A model generated the notes under the pieces. The model searched no databases. It was not told the origin of the DNA and saw nothing but the letters and a program-made list of their open reading frames with translations. This document shows positions 27,214-35,414 of a DNA stretch of 64,000 bases, one piece after another; the first letter of the stretch is position 1; each line of letters starts with the position of its first letter. Source of the stretch: Streptomyces longisporoflavus (GTDB taxonomy: Bacteria > Actinomycetota > Actinomycetes > Streptomycetales > Streptomycetaceae); assembly GCF_014649775.1 (NCBI RefSeq), contig NZ_BMTR01000019.1:62001-126000 (forward strand). The letters are read 5' to 3'. The translations under genes and the position numbers were made by a program.

Positions 27214-27804
27214 ATGACGACTGGCGCATCGCCCACCCGACCCGCCCGGCCCCGGCGCTCACGCGTCCTGAGGTTCCTGCCGCTCGGCATCGCCGCCTGG
27301 CTGGTCCTGGAGATCTGGCTGCTCACCGTGGTGGCGGGCGCCGCAAGCGGGCTCACGGTGTTCCTGCTGCTCGTGGCCGGTGTGGTGCTCGGCGGCATGG
27401 TCATCAAGCACGCCGGGCGCCGGGCGTTCCGCGAGCTCAGCGAGGCCGTGCAACAGCAGCAGAGCGGCCTCGCGCCCCACCCCTCCGAGCGCGGCGGCGG
27501 CAACGCCCTGACGATGCTGGGCGGCCTCCTGATCATCCTGCCGGGGCTGATCTCCGACGCCCTCGGACTGCTCCTGCTCGTGCCGCCCATCCAGAAGGCC
27601 GTCAGTCGTACGGCCGAGAAGACCTTCGAGCGCAAGGTCCGCGAGGCCGCCGCCCGGAGCGGGCAGGGCGGCTTCGGGGAGGCCTTCCAGCAGGCGCGCA
27701 TGCACCGCCCGGACGGCAAGGTCGTCCAGGGCGAGGTCATCAGGGACGACGAGCGCCCTGCCCGCGGCCCGCACCCGGACGACCCGCAGCTTCCGCCGCG
27801 CTGA
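27214..27804 (+). CDS. fxsA: FxsA family membrane protein
   Basis: The 196-residue protein has the FxsA arrangement: two N-terminal membrane helices (LPLGIAAWLVLEIWLLTVVA; LTVFLLLVAGVVLGGMVI), a short cytoplasmic stretch and a third hydrophobic block (MLGGLLIILPGLISDALGLL). A charged C-terminal tail follows. FxsA in E. coli relieves F-plasmid exclusion of phage T7; the Streptomyces role is unknown. It ends convergently with rbpA across a 17-bp repeat and two long perfect hairpins. Confidence 0.88.
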   Translation: MTTGASPTRPARPRRSRVLRFLPLGIAAWLVLEIWLLTVVAGAASGLTVFLLLVAGVVLGGMVIKHAGRRAFRELSEAVQQQQSGLAPHPSERGGGNALTMLGGLLIILPGLISDALGLLLLVPPIQKAVSRTAEKTFERKVREAAARSGQGGFGEAFQQARMHRPDGKVVQGEVIRDDERPARGPHPDDPQLPPR

Positions 27805-27859
27805 GCGGTCACCGAGGCTGAGCGGTCACCGAGCAGGCTGAGCTGAGCCGGTCGCCGAG
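27800..27859. repeat. 17-bp tandem repeat spanning the fxsA stop codon
   Basis: GCTGAGCGGTCACCGAG occurs twice in perfect tandem (27800-27816, 27817-27833). A diverged third copy lies at 27842-27859. The fxsA TGA (27802-27804) is in the first copy. Confidence 0.9.
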
Positions 27860-27860
27860 A

Positions 27861-27906
27861 GCTGTTCAGGGGCAGGCCGCCCGCAGGCGGCCTGCCCCTG
27901 AACAGC
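27861..27906. terminator. Perfect 21-bp hairpin, first of a pair
   Basis: The arms at 27861-27881 and 27886-27906 are exact reverse complements around a CGCA loop. It lies past fxsA and before rbpA, so it can terminate transcription from either side. Confidence 0.93.
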
Positions 27907-27950
27907 ACGAAGGCCGGGGCCCCCGCTGAGCGGGGGCCCCGGCCTTCGTG
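27906..27950. terminator. Perfect 21-bp hairpin, second of a pair
   Basis: The arms at 27906-27926 and 27930-27950 are exact reverse complements around a TGA loop. It abuts the first hairpin, sharing base 27906, and lies 39 bases past the rbpA stop. Confidence 0.93.
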
Positions 27951-27989
27951 TGCGGTGTTGTTCGGATCGCCGTGGTGATCAGTTCGCCG

Positions 27990-28364
27990 TCAGGCGGACT
28001 TGCGGCTGTCCCGCGGATGCACCGCGATGTTCATGGCTCCTGACCGGAGAACCGCGAGGCGCTCCTCCAGGACCTCCTCGAGTTCTTCTCGAGTACGGCG
28101 CTCCATGAGCATGTCCCAGTGCGTACGCGCGGGCTTGCCCTTCTTCTCCTCAGGTCCATCGCCGTCTACGAGGAGTGCCTGGGCCCCGCAGACCTTGCAC
28201 TCCCACTCCGGCGGGATTTCTGCCTCTACCGAGAAGGGCATCTCAAAACGATGTCCGTTCTGGCATGCGTACTCCACGGCCTGGCGCGGGGCCAAGTCGA
28301 TGCCGCGGTCGGTCTCGTAGCTGGTCACCACGAGGCGCGTGCCGCGAAGAGCTCGCTCACTCAT
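27990..28364 (-). CDS. rbpA: RNA polymerase-binding protein RbpA
   Basis: RbpA binds the principal sigma factor and RNA polymerase and stabilises open promoter complexes in actinobacteria. The 124 residues include the zinc-binding core (ACQNGHRF and WECKVCG), the basic linker GKPARTHWDMLMERR and the C-terminal sigma-interacting helix REELEEVLEERLAVL. Length and order match S. coelicolor SCO1421. Its expression is expected to rise under thiol stress from the sigma-R promoter at 28426-28452. Confidence 0.97.
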   Translation of the reverse strand: MSERALRGTRLVVTSYETDRGIDLAPRQAVEYACQNGHRFEMPFSVEAEIPPEWECKVCGAQALLVDGDGPEEKKGKPARTHWDMLMERRTREELEEVLEERLAVLRSGAMNIAVHPRDSRKSA

Positions 28365-28425
28365 GAATTGTGCCTCCCGGGCTTGTCGCCCACAGGACAG
28401 GTGTCGCTGTCGTCGTCATCCGGTC

Positions 28426-28452
28426 AACGTCCGGTCGGCGGTAAAGATTCCC
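28426..28452 (-). promoter_or_regulatory. Sigma-R promoter of rbpA
   Basis: Read leftward, GGGAAT (28447-28452) and GTT (28426-28428) are exactly 18 bp apart, matching the sigma-R consensus GGGAAT-N18-GTT. The predicted 5' leader is about 55 bases. rbpA is a known sigma-R target in S. coelicolor. Confidence 0.88.
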
Positions 28453-28620
28453 GTTCAGGGTCATGCGTCGCCGTCGTATGCCGCCCCTTGTTGTACCCAC
28501 CAGCGCCCGGTATGTCACATCTGACAGAGGATGTCACCCTGCGTTTCTCAATCTTGAGCGCGCAGTAACGGTCCGCCTGGTAAGCCAAACGCGTACACTA
28601 CCGCCCTTTGGCTTCAGTTG

Positions 28621-30000
28621 CTAAATCCTGTCGGGTACGGGATTTCCCGCGTCGCGGATCGCGCGCCGTACGGGTACCCGCGCGAGCAGCACGAAACCGA
28701 TCACGAAGAAGGCCACCAGCGAGACGATCGCGTCGCGGTAGCTCCCCGTGAGCTGGTACGTCAGACCGAAGATCAGCGGTCCGAGCCAGGCCATGCCGCG
28801 ATCGCTGATCTCGTACGCGGAGAAGTACTCGGCCTCCTTGCCCGCGGGCACCAGATGCGAGAACAGGGACCGCGAGAGGGCCTGCGAACCCCCGAGCACC
28901 AGACCGATCCCCGCCGCGAGCACGAAGAACCACGCCGGCGCGCCCGCGGGCAGGAAGAACCCGGCCCCGATCGTGACCGTCCAGGCGACGAGCGAGCCGA
29001 GGATGGTGCGCTTGGCGCCGTACTTGCGTGCGAGACGCCCCATGGCGAGCGCCCCCGCCACCGCGAGCACCTGTACGAGCAGGACCGCCACGATCAGTGT
29101 GGACTGCCCGAGGCCCAGCTCCTCGGAGCCGTAGACGGAGGCCTGGGAGATCACCGTCTGCACGCCGTCGTTGTAGACGAGATAGGCGAGCAGGAAGGAC
29201 AGCATGTGCGGATGGCGGCGCATGTCGCGCACCGTCGACGCCAGCTGCCGCCAGCCGCGTGCCGACGCCTGTGACGCCTGTGGCAGCTGTGAGGTCTGGG
29301 AGGCCGGCACCCCGCGATCCCGCAGCCGCCGCAGCGGTACGAGGGAGAAGGCGCCCCACCACACGCCCGCCGACGCCAGGCAGATGCGCACGGCCGTCGA
29401 CTCCGAGACCCCGAAGGAGTCATGGGCCAGGAACAGGACCAGATTCGCCACCAGGACGAGCGCGCCCGACGCGTAACCGAACGCCCAGCCGCGCGAGGAG
29501 ACCGCGTCACGCTCCGGGGGTGTGGCGATCTGCGGCAGATAGGAGTTGTAGAGCACCATCGAGACGGCCAGCGAGGCGTTGGCGACGATCAGCAGGAAGC
29601 CGCCGAGGAGATAGCGGTCGCCGTCCAGGAAGAACATCCCGGCCGTCGCCGCGGCCCCCAGATAGGCGGCCGTCGCGAGCAGCGGCTTCTTGCGGCCGGT
29701 GCGATCGGCGGCGGCGCCCGCGAGCGGCATGACGAAGACCGACAGGATCACCGAGGCCGACACCGCGTACGCGAAGAAGGATCCGGCGCTGATCGGTATG
29801 CCGAGCGGGCGGACGTATCCGTCGCCGTCCGCGGCCGACTTGGCGATCTCCGTCAGGTACGGGCCCAGGAACACGGTCAGGACGCTCGTCGAGTAGACCG
29901 AGCACGCCCAGTCGTACATGTACCAGCCGCGCTGCTCGCGCCTGCGCTCCGCGGCGCTCTCGTCGGCCGATGGCGTTGCCCGCACGGTGTCGGTGCCCAC
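28621..30000 (-). CDS. MFS transporter, UMF1 (Atg22-like) type
   Basis: The 459-residue protein has about twelve membrane helices. The N-terminal signature WYMYDWACSVYSTSVLTVFL and the loop MPLAGAAADRTGRKKPLL are typical of UMF1-family major facilitators, which are often annotated as amino-acid or unknown-solute exporters. The GTG start follows GAGGGGGC. It lies 48 bases downstream of the GDPD gene on the same strand, so it may be the last gene of the yczE-GDPD-MFS run. Confidence 0.88.
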   Translation of the reverse strand: MGTDTVRATPSADESAAERRREQRGWYMYDWACSVYSTSVLTVFLGPYLTEIAKSAADGDGYVRPLGIPISAGSFFAYAVSASVILSVFVMPLAGAAADRTGRKKPLLATAAYLGAAATAGMFFLDGDRYLLGGFLLIVANASLAVSMVLYNSYLPQIATPPERDAVSSRGWAFGYASGALVLVANLVLFLAHDSFGVSESTAVRICLASAGVWWGAFSLVPLRRLRDRGVPASQTSQLPQASQASARGWRQLASTVRDMRRHPHMLSFLLAYLVYNDGVQTVISQASVYGSEELGLGQSTLIVAVLLVQVLAVAGALAMGRLARKYGAKRTILGSLVAWTVTIGAGFFLPAGAPAWFFVLAAGIGLVLGGSQALSRSLFSHLVPAGKEAEYFSAYEISDRGMAWLGPLIFGLTYQLTGSYRDAIVSLVAFFVIGFVLLARVPVRRAIRDAGNPVPDRI

Positions 30001-30048
30001 CCGTGCCCCCTCGCTGGTCCCCGTGGTCCGCTGCCGCCCCGGAGGCGG

Positions 30049-30816
30049 TCAGGCCCAGGCTCCCCGGTCCTTCAGCACTTCGCGCAGCGTCTCGATGTGA
30101 TCAGAGATGATGCCATCTACACCGAGATCGAGGAGAGCGGCCATCCGCGCCGCGTCATTGACCGTCCAGACGTGCACGTGCAGCCCGCGCGCGTGGGCCG
30201 CGCGCACGAAGCGGTGGTCCACCACCCGGATCCGGCCGTGCGTCTCGGGCACCTGTGCGCACACCGCGGAGCGGCGCACGGCGGCGGGGACGCCGAGCGA
30301 GCTCATCCGCAGCGCCGCCACACCCCGGGTGCCGTACGAGGTCGCCAGGCGCGGGCCCGCGAGCCGCTGGGCCCGTGCGACGCGGGCCTCGGAGAACGAG
30401 CCGACGCACACGCGGTCCCACGCGCCGGTGCGGCGCAGCAGGTCGAGGAGCGGGAGCAGGGCGGGCTCGGCCTTGACGTCGATGTTCCAGCGGACGTCGG
30501 GGAACGTCTCCAGGAGCTCTTCGAAGAGGGGCACCGGCTCGCTGCCCGCCACGCGCGCGTGGCGCACGGCGCTCCAGGGGAGATCGGCGATCAGCCCGGC
30601 TGTGTCCGTCACCCGGTCGAGCGTCGCGTCGTGGAAGGCCACGAGGCGGCCGTCCGACGTGGCGTGCACGTCCGTCTCGATGTAGCGGTACCCCAGGTCG
30701 ACCGCGCGCCGGAACGCGGCGGCGGTGTTCTCCAGGCCGTCCGCCGCCCCGCCGCGGTGGGCGAAGGCGAGCGGGCCGGGATGGTCGAGATAGGGATGAC
30801 GTACGCGTGGGGTCAC
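30049..30816 (-). CDS. Glycerophosphodiester phosphodiesterase
   Basis: The 255-residue cytoplasmic GDPD should hydrolyse glycerophosphodiesters to glycerol 3-phosphate and an alcohol. It has the catalytic FAHRGGAADGLENT and the metal-binding YIETDVHATSDGRLV, then late VWTVNDAARM and DGIISDHIE. All family residues appear intact. The GTG start at 30816 overlaps the stop of the yczE-like gene (GTGA), which points to coupled translation. Confidence 0.92.
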   Translation of the reverse strand: MTPRVRHPYLDHPGPLAFAHRGGAADGLENTAAAFRRAVDLGYRYIETDVHATSDGRLVAFHDATLDRVTDTAGLIADLPWSAVRHARVAGSEPVPLFEELLETFPDVRWNIDVKAEPALLPLLDLLRRTGAWDRVCVGSFSEARVARAQRLAGPRLATSYGTRGVAALRMSSLGVPAAVRRSAVCAQVPETHGRIRVVDHRFVRAAHARGLHVHVWTVNDAARMAALLDLGVDGIISDHIETLREVLKDRGAWA

Positions 30817-31541
30817 GGCTGCAGTATTGCCTGCTCCGGTCGACCGTCGGTGGTCGCCTGCTCCGGTTGACCGCCGGCGGCCACGGTGCCACCGGCGGAC
30901 GGCGCGGGGACGGCGAAGAAGCGCAGGAAGAACTGGGCCAGCGGGCCGATCGCCAGCGCGTACAGGACCGTACCGACGCCCACCGTGCCGCCGAAGGCGA
31001 AGCCGGTGGCGACCACCGCCACTTCGACCAGCGTCCGCATCAGGCGGATCGAGCGGCCGGTGCGCTGGTGCAGACCCGTCATCAGACCGTCGCGCGGCCC
31101 GGGGCCGAACTTCGCCGAGATGTAGAGCCCGGTCGCCGCTCCGTTCAGGACGATCCCCGCCACGAGGAGCGGGATGCGGGCGCCGAGCGCGTGCGCGTCC
31201 GGCAGCAGGGCGAGGGTGGCGTCCATCGCCAGGCCGACGACGAAGACGTTGGACACGGTGCCGAGGCCGGGGCGCTGGCGCAGCGGGATCCACAGGAGCA
31301 GCACGGCGGCGCCGATGAAGATCGAGACGACGCCGATGGACATCCCGGTCAGCTCGGCGAGGCCCTGGTGCAGCACGTTCCAGGGTTCGAGGCCGAGGCC
31401 GGACACCACAAGGAGCCCTGAGCTCGCGCCGTACAGCGCCAGGCCGGCGTACAGCTGGATCAGCCTGCGCGTGAGGTGCGTCCTCGGCGTCCTCGGCACC
31501 CTCGGCGTAATCGAAGGGCTCGGTGGCTTCGGCGTGGACAA
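30813..31541 (-). CDS. YczE/YitT-family membrane protein
   Basis: The 242-residue protein has five or six membrane segments, starting around LYAGLALYGASSGLLVVSGL, with the characteristic EPWNVLHQGLAE and SAKFGPGPRDGLMTGL. YczE-type proteins are often divergent from MocR regulators, as here. A TTG start at 31541 is inferred because AGGGGG lies 6 bases upstream in the transcript and the sequence after it begins MSTPKPP. Function may be transport of a vitamin-B6-linked or amino compound; this is inference from the MocR pairing. Confidence 0.8.
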   Translation of the reverse strand: MSTPKPPSPSITPRVPRTPRTHLTRRLIQLYAGLALYGASSGLLVVSGLGLEPWNVLHQGLAELTGMSIGVVSIFIGAAVLLLWIPLRQRPGLGTVSNVFVVGLAMDATLALLPDAHALGARIPLLVAGIVLNGAATGLYISAKFGPGPRDGLMTGLHQRTGRSIRLMRTLVEVAVVATGFAFGGTVGVGTVLYALAIGPLAQFFLRFFAVPAPSAGGTVAAGGQPEQATTDGRPEQAILQP

Positions 31542-31561
31542 GGTGTGCCCCCTATTGGTGA

Positions 31562-31590
31562 TGTGGCCTGACGCATGACACTCTGTGGCT
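31562..31590. promoter_or_regulatory. Direct repeat in the MocR/yczE divergent promoter
   Basis: TGTGGC occurs at 31562 and 31584, 22 bases apart (two helical turns). MocR dimers are known to bind direct repeats, so this is a candidate operator in the 99-base divergent region. Confidence 0.4.
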
Positions 31591-31640
31591 CGTAACGGGA
31601 TACCAACCATGGCCAATTCCAGGAAGGTGGACTGGGAATC

Positions 31641-33140
31641 ATGGCTCAGTGGACTTCGGCGGTGGGCGCCACACAGCTCGCCCGGCTGCTCACCTCTCAG
31701 CAGACGCGCCCCGCGGGCCCCGGCACGCGCCGCCCGCCCGCCTACCGCGCACTCGCCGACGGCGTCCGCATGCTCGTCCTCGAAGGCCGCGTCCCGGTCG
31801 CCGCGCGGCTGCCCGCGGAGCGCGAACTTGCCCAGTCCCTCGCCGTCAGCCGCACCACGGTCGCCGCCGCGTACGAGGCGCTGCGCACCGAAGGCTTCCT
31901 GGAGTCCCGCCGGGGCGCGGGCAGTTGGACCGCCGTCCCGGCCGGGAACCCGCTCCCCGCGCGCGGTCTCGAACCGCTGCCGCCCGAGGCGCTCGGTTCC
32001 ATGATCGACCTGGGCTGCGCCGCGCTGCCCGCACCCGAGCCCTGGCTCACCCGTGCCGTGCAGGGTGCCCTGGAGGAGCTGCCTCCGTACGCGCACACCC
32101 ACGGCGACTTTCCGGCCGGTCTGCCCGCACTTCGCCAGATGATCGCCGAGCGCTACACCGCGCGCGGCATCCCGACCATGCCCGAACAGATCATGGTCAC
32201 GACCGGGGCGATGGGCGCCATCGACGCGATCTGCCATCTGTTCGCGCCGCGCGGCGAACGCATCGCCGTCGAGTCCCCCTCGTACGCCAACATCCTCCAG
32301 CTCATGCGCGAGACGGGCGCCCGGCTCGTCCCCGTCGCCATGTCCGAGGGGCTCGGCGGCTGGGACATGGACCGCTGGCGGCAGGTCCTGCGCGACGCGG
32401 CGCCCCGCCTGGCCTATGTGGTCGCGGACTTCCACAACCCCACGGGCGCGCTCGCGGACGAGGACCGGCGGCGAGGGCTCGTCGACGCCGCGCGCTCCGC
32501 GGGAACGGTCGTCGTGGTCGACGAGACGATGATCGAGCTGCAACTCGACGACGACCTGTCGATGCCGCGCCCTGTCTGCGGCTTCGACCCCGCCGGCTCG
32601 ACCGTCATCACCGTCGGTTCGGCCAGCAAGGCCTTCTGGGCGGGCATGCGCATCGGCTGGGTGCGGGCCGCGCCGGACGTGATCCGGAGCCTGGTCTCGG
32701 CACGGGCGTACGCCGACCTGGGCACCCCCGTCCTGGAACAGCTCGCCGTGAACTGGCTGCTGAGTACCGGCGGCTGGGAGTCGGCCGTGCGGGTGCGCAG
32801 AGAGCAGGCCCGCGAGAACCGCGACGCCCTGGTCGCCGCCGTCCGCCGCGAACTGCCCGGCTGGGAGTTCGCGGTACCGGCGGGAGGACTGACCCTGTGG
32901 GCCCGGGCCGGCGGCCTCTCCGGCTCCCGCCTCGCCGAGGTGGGCGAGCGAGTGGGGGTCAGGGTCCCGTCGGGGCCGCGCTTCGGCGTGGACGGAGCCT
33001 TCGAGGGGTATGTGCGACTGCCGTTCACCGTGGGCGGGGCGGTGGCCGAGGAGGCGGCGGTACGCCTCGCGGCGGCCGCGCGCCTGGTGGAGACGGGGGC
33101 GGCGGGGGGCGTGGAGACGCCGCGGGCTTTCGTGGCGTAG
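31641..33140 (+). CDS. MocR family PLP-dependent transcriptional regulator
   Basis: The 499-residue protein fuses a GntR-type winged helix (about 30-100, LPAERELAQSLAVSRTTVAA) to a fold-type I aminotransferase domain. The PLP lysine is K330 in GSASKAFWAGMRIGW, and the FHNPTGA and VVDETMIELQ motifs are present. It is expected to bind PLP and regulate rather than transaminate. The divergent yczE-like gene is the natural target. The position and pairing match the YczR-type MocR group. Confidence 0.9.
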   Translation: MAQWTSAVGATQLARLLTSQQTRPAGPGTRRPPAYRALADGVRMLVLEGRVPVAARLPAERELAQSLAVSRTTVAAAYEALRTEGFLESRRGAGSWTAVPAGNPLPARGLEPLPPEALGSMIDLGCAALPAPEPWLTRAVQGALEELPPYAHTHGDFPAGLPALRQMIAERYTARGIPTMPEQIMVTTGAMGAIDAICHLFAPRGERIAVESPSYANILQLMRETGARLVPVAMSEGLGGWDMDRWRQVLRDAAPRLAYVVADFHNPTGALADEDRRRGLVDAARSAGTVVVVDETMIELQLDDDLSMPRPVCGFDPAGSTVITVGSASKAFWAGMRIGWVRAAPDVIRSLVSARAYADLGTPVLEQLAVNWLLSTGGWESAVRVRREQARENRDALVAAVRRELPGWEFAVPAGGLTLWARAGGLSGSRLAEVGERVGVRVPSGPRFGVDGAFEGYVRLPFTVGGAVAEEAAVRLAAAARLVETGAAGGVETPRAFVA

Positions 33141-33217
33141 ATCTTCGTGAAAGCGCCCGGGCCCCCGAGGTGGGGGTGGGGTGCGGGATGCGCCGCGAGT
33201 CTTGGGGCCCCCTGGTC

Positions 33218-34867
33218 TCAGCCCTCGGCCGGCACGGGCTGCGGCGGCGTGCGGGGTTCCGTCACCGTGGTGTCGGACTCGGGGTCCGCGGCGCTCTCCG
33301 GGGCGATGACGGCTTCGGCCTCGACGCCGGTGCCGGTGCCGGGTTCGGGGGCGGCCGGGGTGTTCCGCGCGGGCAGCAGGTCCGTCACCGCCTGCCGGTG
33401 CGCCTCGCTCGTGGCGTCGTCGTACGGATCTGGCGTCGCGGGCACCTGGAGCCGGTGCACCTGACCCGTGCCGAGCCGGGCGTAGCCGCGGCCGGGCGGG
33501 ACGTCGGACGTGGGCGTCGTGCGGGGCGGCACGCCGAGGATGTCCTCGATCTGGTCGGGCGTCGTGGGGCCGAGGACCACGCGCGCGCGGGTGTGCTGGA
33601 GCACGGGGTCGCTCAGGGCGTCCAGGCTGTCGAACTGGTCGGCCACGACGACCGTGACGCCCGCCGCCCTGCCGTGCCGCAGCGGCACCTGGAGCAGCGA
33701 CTGCGGGTCCTTGCGTCCGTCGGCTGCCGCCAGATGACCGAGCACGCTGGGACGGTCGAGGAGGATCCACAGGGGGCGCTTGGTGTCCTCCGGAGCGGGG
33801 TGCCCCGCCTGCCGGGCGCGGTTGGCGGAGATGAGGCGCCGCTCCGTCTCGTGCGCCGCCCACTCCAGGCTCGCCAGGGCTCCGGCGAGCCCGCACTCGA
33901 TGGCCAGGACGCCGTCGCGCCCGGTCAGGCAGGCGTAGTCGCCGATGCCGCTGCCCTCGATGATCAGGACGTCGCCCTGGAGCAGGGCCTGCAGGGCGAT
34001 GGAGCGCAGCAGGGTGGTGGTGCCGCTGCCGGGCTCCCCGACCACAAGGAGGTGCGGTTCGGTGGAGCGGGGTCCCGTGCGCCAGACGACGGGGGGCACG
34101 TCGCGCTGCTCGTCGCCGTCCGTCACGGGGAGCGTGCGCTGCACACCGGTGGGGTCGGTGAAGCCGAGCACCATCTCTCCGGGGGCCGTGACGAACCGCT
34201 GGGCCGCGATGTCGGTGGGCAGCGGGGGCAGCACGTTCACCGTGAGCTGGTTGCCCTCCTCGTCCCACTCGAAGTGGTACTCCCGGCCGCGGCCCGACTT
34301 CGCGTGCAGCAACTGCTCGATCCGTGCGCGCGATTCGGCCTCGCCGTCGGTGAAGTACGCGGGGTACTGCACCACCAGATGCGAGATGCGGCCGTTGCCG
34401 TCGAACTCGTACGACGTGAGGGCCTTGTCCCACTCGCCGCCGTGCGCGAAGAGCGGCGCGGGGTCCTCGGGGACGGAGAAGTACGGGACGAGCGCTTCGT
34501 AGAGGGACTGCAGCCGCTGGGTCTGTGCCTCGTCGGGACCCGTCGGCTCGGGCGCCGTGCGTTCCCTGCCGGTCCACGCGGCGGCCCCCATCAGGCAGAT
34601 GGCGGCGAGCAGCGGGCCGAAGGGGATGAGGGCCACCACCAGGACGACGGAGGCCACGAGGAACAGCAGTGGCCCGCGCCGGTCCTTGGGGGTGTCTGCC
34701 CACTTGCGCCGCCCGGCCCCCGCGAGGCGGCGCAGTCCACGCGTGATCGTGATCAGCGGGTGCAGGACGTCGGTGGCGCTGTCGGCGGCCGACCGGGCGA
34801 GTTCCCGGCTCCGGGCGATCGAGGCGGTGCCGTTGCTCAGGATGCGGGGGAGGGGGCGCCGGGCCAC
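33218..34867 (-). CDS. sffA: SffA, SpoIIIE/FtsK-like septal protein
   Basis: The 549-residue protein has a basic N-terminus and a membrane hairpin (LLFLVASVVLVVALIPFGPL), then a large FtsK/SpoIIIE-like ATPase region. In S. coelicolor the smeA-sffA operon acts in sporulation septation, and SffA is brought to septa by SmeA. The Walker A segment reads GEPGSGTTT (277-285): the invariant lysine is replaced by T283. The Walker B region reads WILLDRPS, with D371 followed by R. ATP hydrolysis may therefore be reduced or absent. The GTG start has GGAG 8 bases upstream. smeA lies 48 bases upstream. Confidence 0.85.
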   Translation of the reverse strand: MARRPLPRILSNGTASIARSRELARSAADSATDVLHPLITITRGLRRLAGAGRRKWADTPKDRRGPLLFLVASVVLVVALIPFGPLLAAICLMGAAAWTGRERTAPEPTGPDEAQTQRLQSLYEALVPYFSVPEDPAPLFAHGGEWDKALTSYEFDGNGRISHLVVQYPAYFTDGEAESRARIEQLLHAKSGRGREYHFEWDEEGNQLTVNVLPPLPTDIAAQRFVTAPGEMVLGFTDPTGVQRTLPVTDGDEQRDVPPVVWRTGPRSTEPHLLVVGEPGSGTTTLLRSIALQALLQGDVLIIEGSGIGDYACLTGRDGVLAIECGLAGALASLEWAAHETERRLISANRARQAGHPAPEDTKRPLWILLDRPSVLGHLAAADGRKDPQSLLQVPLRHGRAAGVTVVVADQFDSLDALSDPVLQHTRARVVLGPTTPDQIEDILGVPPRTTPTSDVPPGRGYARLGTGQVHRLQVPATPDPYDDATSEAHRQAVTDLLPARNTPAAPEPGTGTGVEAEAVIAPESAADPESDTTVTEPRTPPQPVPAEG

Positions 34868-34915
34868 GTCAGTCTCCAGATGGTGCGAACGAAGTGCTGC
34901 AGGGGGCAGGAGGCG

Positions 34916-35110
34916 TCAGAACTTGATCCCGCCGAGCAGGCTCGCCAGGCTCGCGCTGCCGGCCTTGATGCTCGGGGCGATGGCGGTACCCGCCATGAAG
35001 AAGCCGAAGAGCGCGCAGACCACCGCGTGAGACGCCTTGAGCCCGTCCTTGCGGAAGAACAGGAAGACGATGATGCCGAGCAGCACGACGCCCGAGATGG
35101 AAAGGATCAT
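34916..35110 (-). CDS. smeA: SmeA, small sporulation membrane protein
   Basis: The 64-residue protein has two membrane helices (ISGVVLLGIIVFLFF; VVCALFGFFMAGTAIAP) joined by FRKDGLKASHA. Size, topology and position upstream of an FtsK-like gene match SmeA, which targets SffA to sporulation septa and affects spore maturation in S. coelicolor. AGGAGA lies before the ATG. Expression is expected to be confined to sporulating aerial hyphae. Confidence 0.88.
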   Translation of the reverse strand: MILSISGVVLLGIIVFLFFRKDGLKASHAVVCALFGFFMAGTAIAPSIKAGSASLASLLGGIKF

Positions 35111-35414
35111 GACGGTTCTCCTGGTTGGTGGGGACAGTCACCATGAGTTGTTCCAGGTTCACAGCATGTATCCATACGATAAAAGGTGCAAATGGGGTAA
35201 TTTTCTGGAATTTAACCCGAATGGCAGGCCCCGCTGAGCCGCCCGGGCTGCGCGTCCGGCCCCCGTCCGGTTGCCTTGGTGATCTTTGCCGCAGGTGACC
35301 CCCGTCATGTGCCCGGACGGGCAGTACCCTGTCGATTCACTCGTACGGCTGCACCGGTCGCCGTACGAGTCGTGCCACCCCGAGTCACCCCGCAGTCGAA
35401 AGGCGGTCCCGTCC
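35111..35414. other. Divergent intergenic region, smeA / ankyrin gene
   Basis: The smeA-proximal part is unusually A+T-rich for this chromosome (around 35170-35220) and holds the candidate smeA promoter. The right part is ordinary leader for the ankyrin gene. No gene is seen. Confidence 0.55.
35163..35191 (-). promoter_or_regulatory. Candidate smeA promoter
   Basis: Read leftward, TTGCAC (35186-35191) and CATGCT (35163-35168) are 17 bp apart inside an A+T-rich patch, about 50 bases before the smeA ATG. Which sigma factor reads it is not clear. Confidence 0.45.

Noticed and set aside
30813-34703. 1296-residue open frame ending in the yczE-like protein
   Set aside because: Only the last 242 codons are a real gene; the rest is antisense to MocR. 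A TTG with a ribosome site marks the true start.
31649-35146. 1165-residue open frame across the MocR gene and beyond
   Set aside because: It is an out-of-frame product of high GC (Arg/Pro/Ala-rich) that overlaps MocR and the antisense of sffA.
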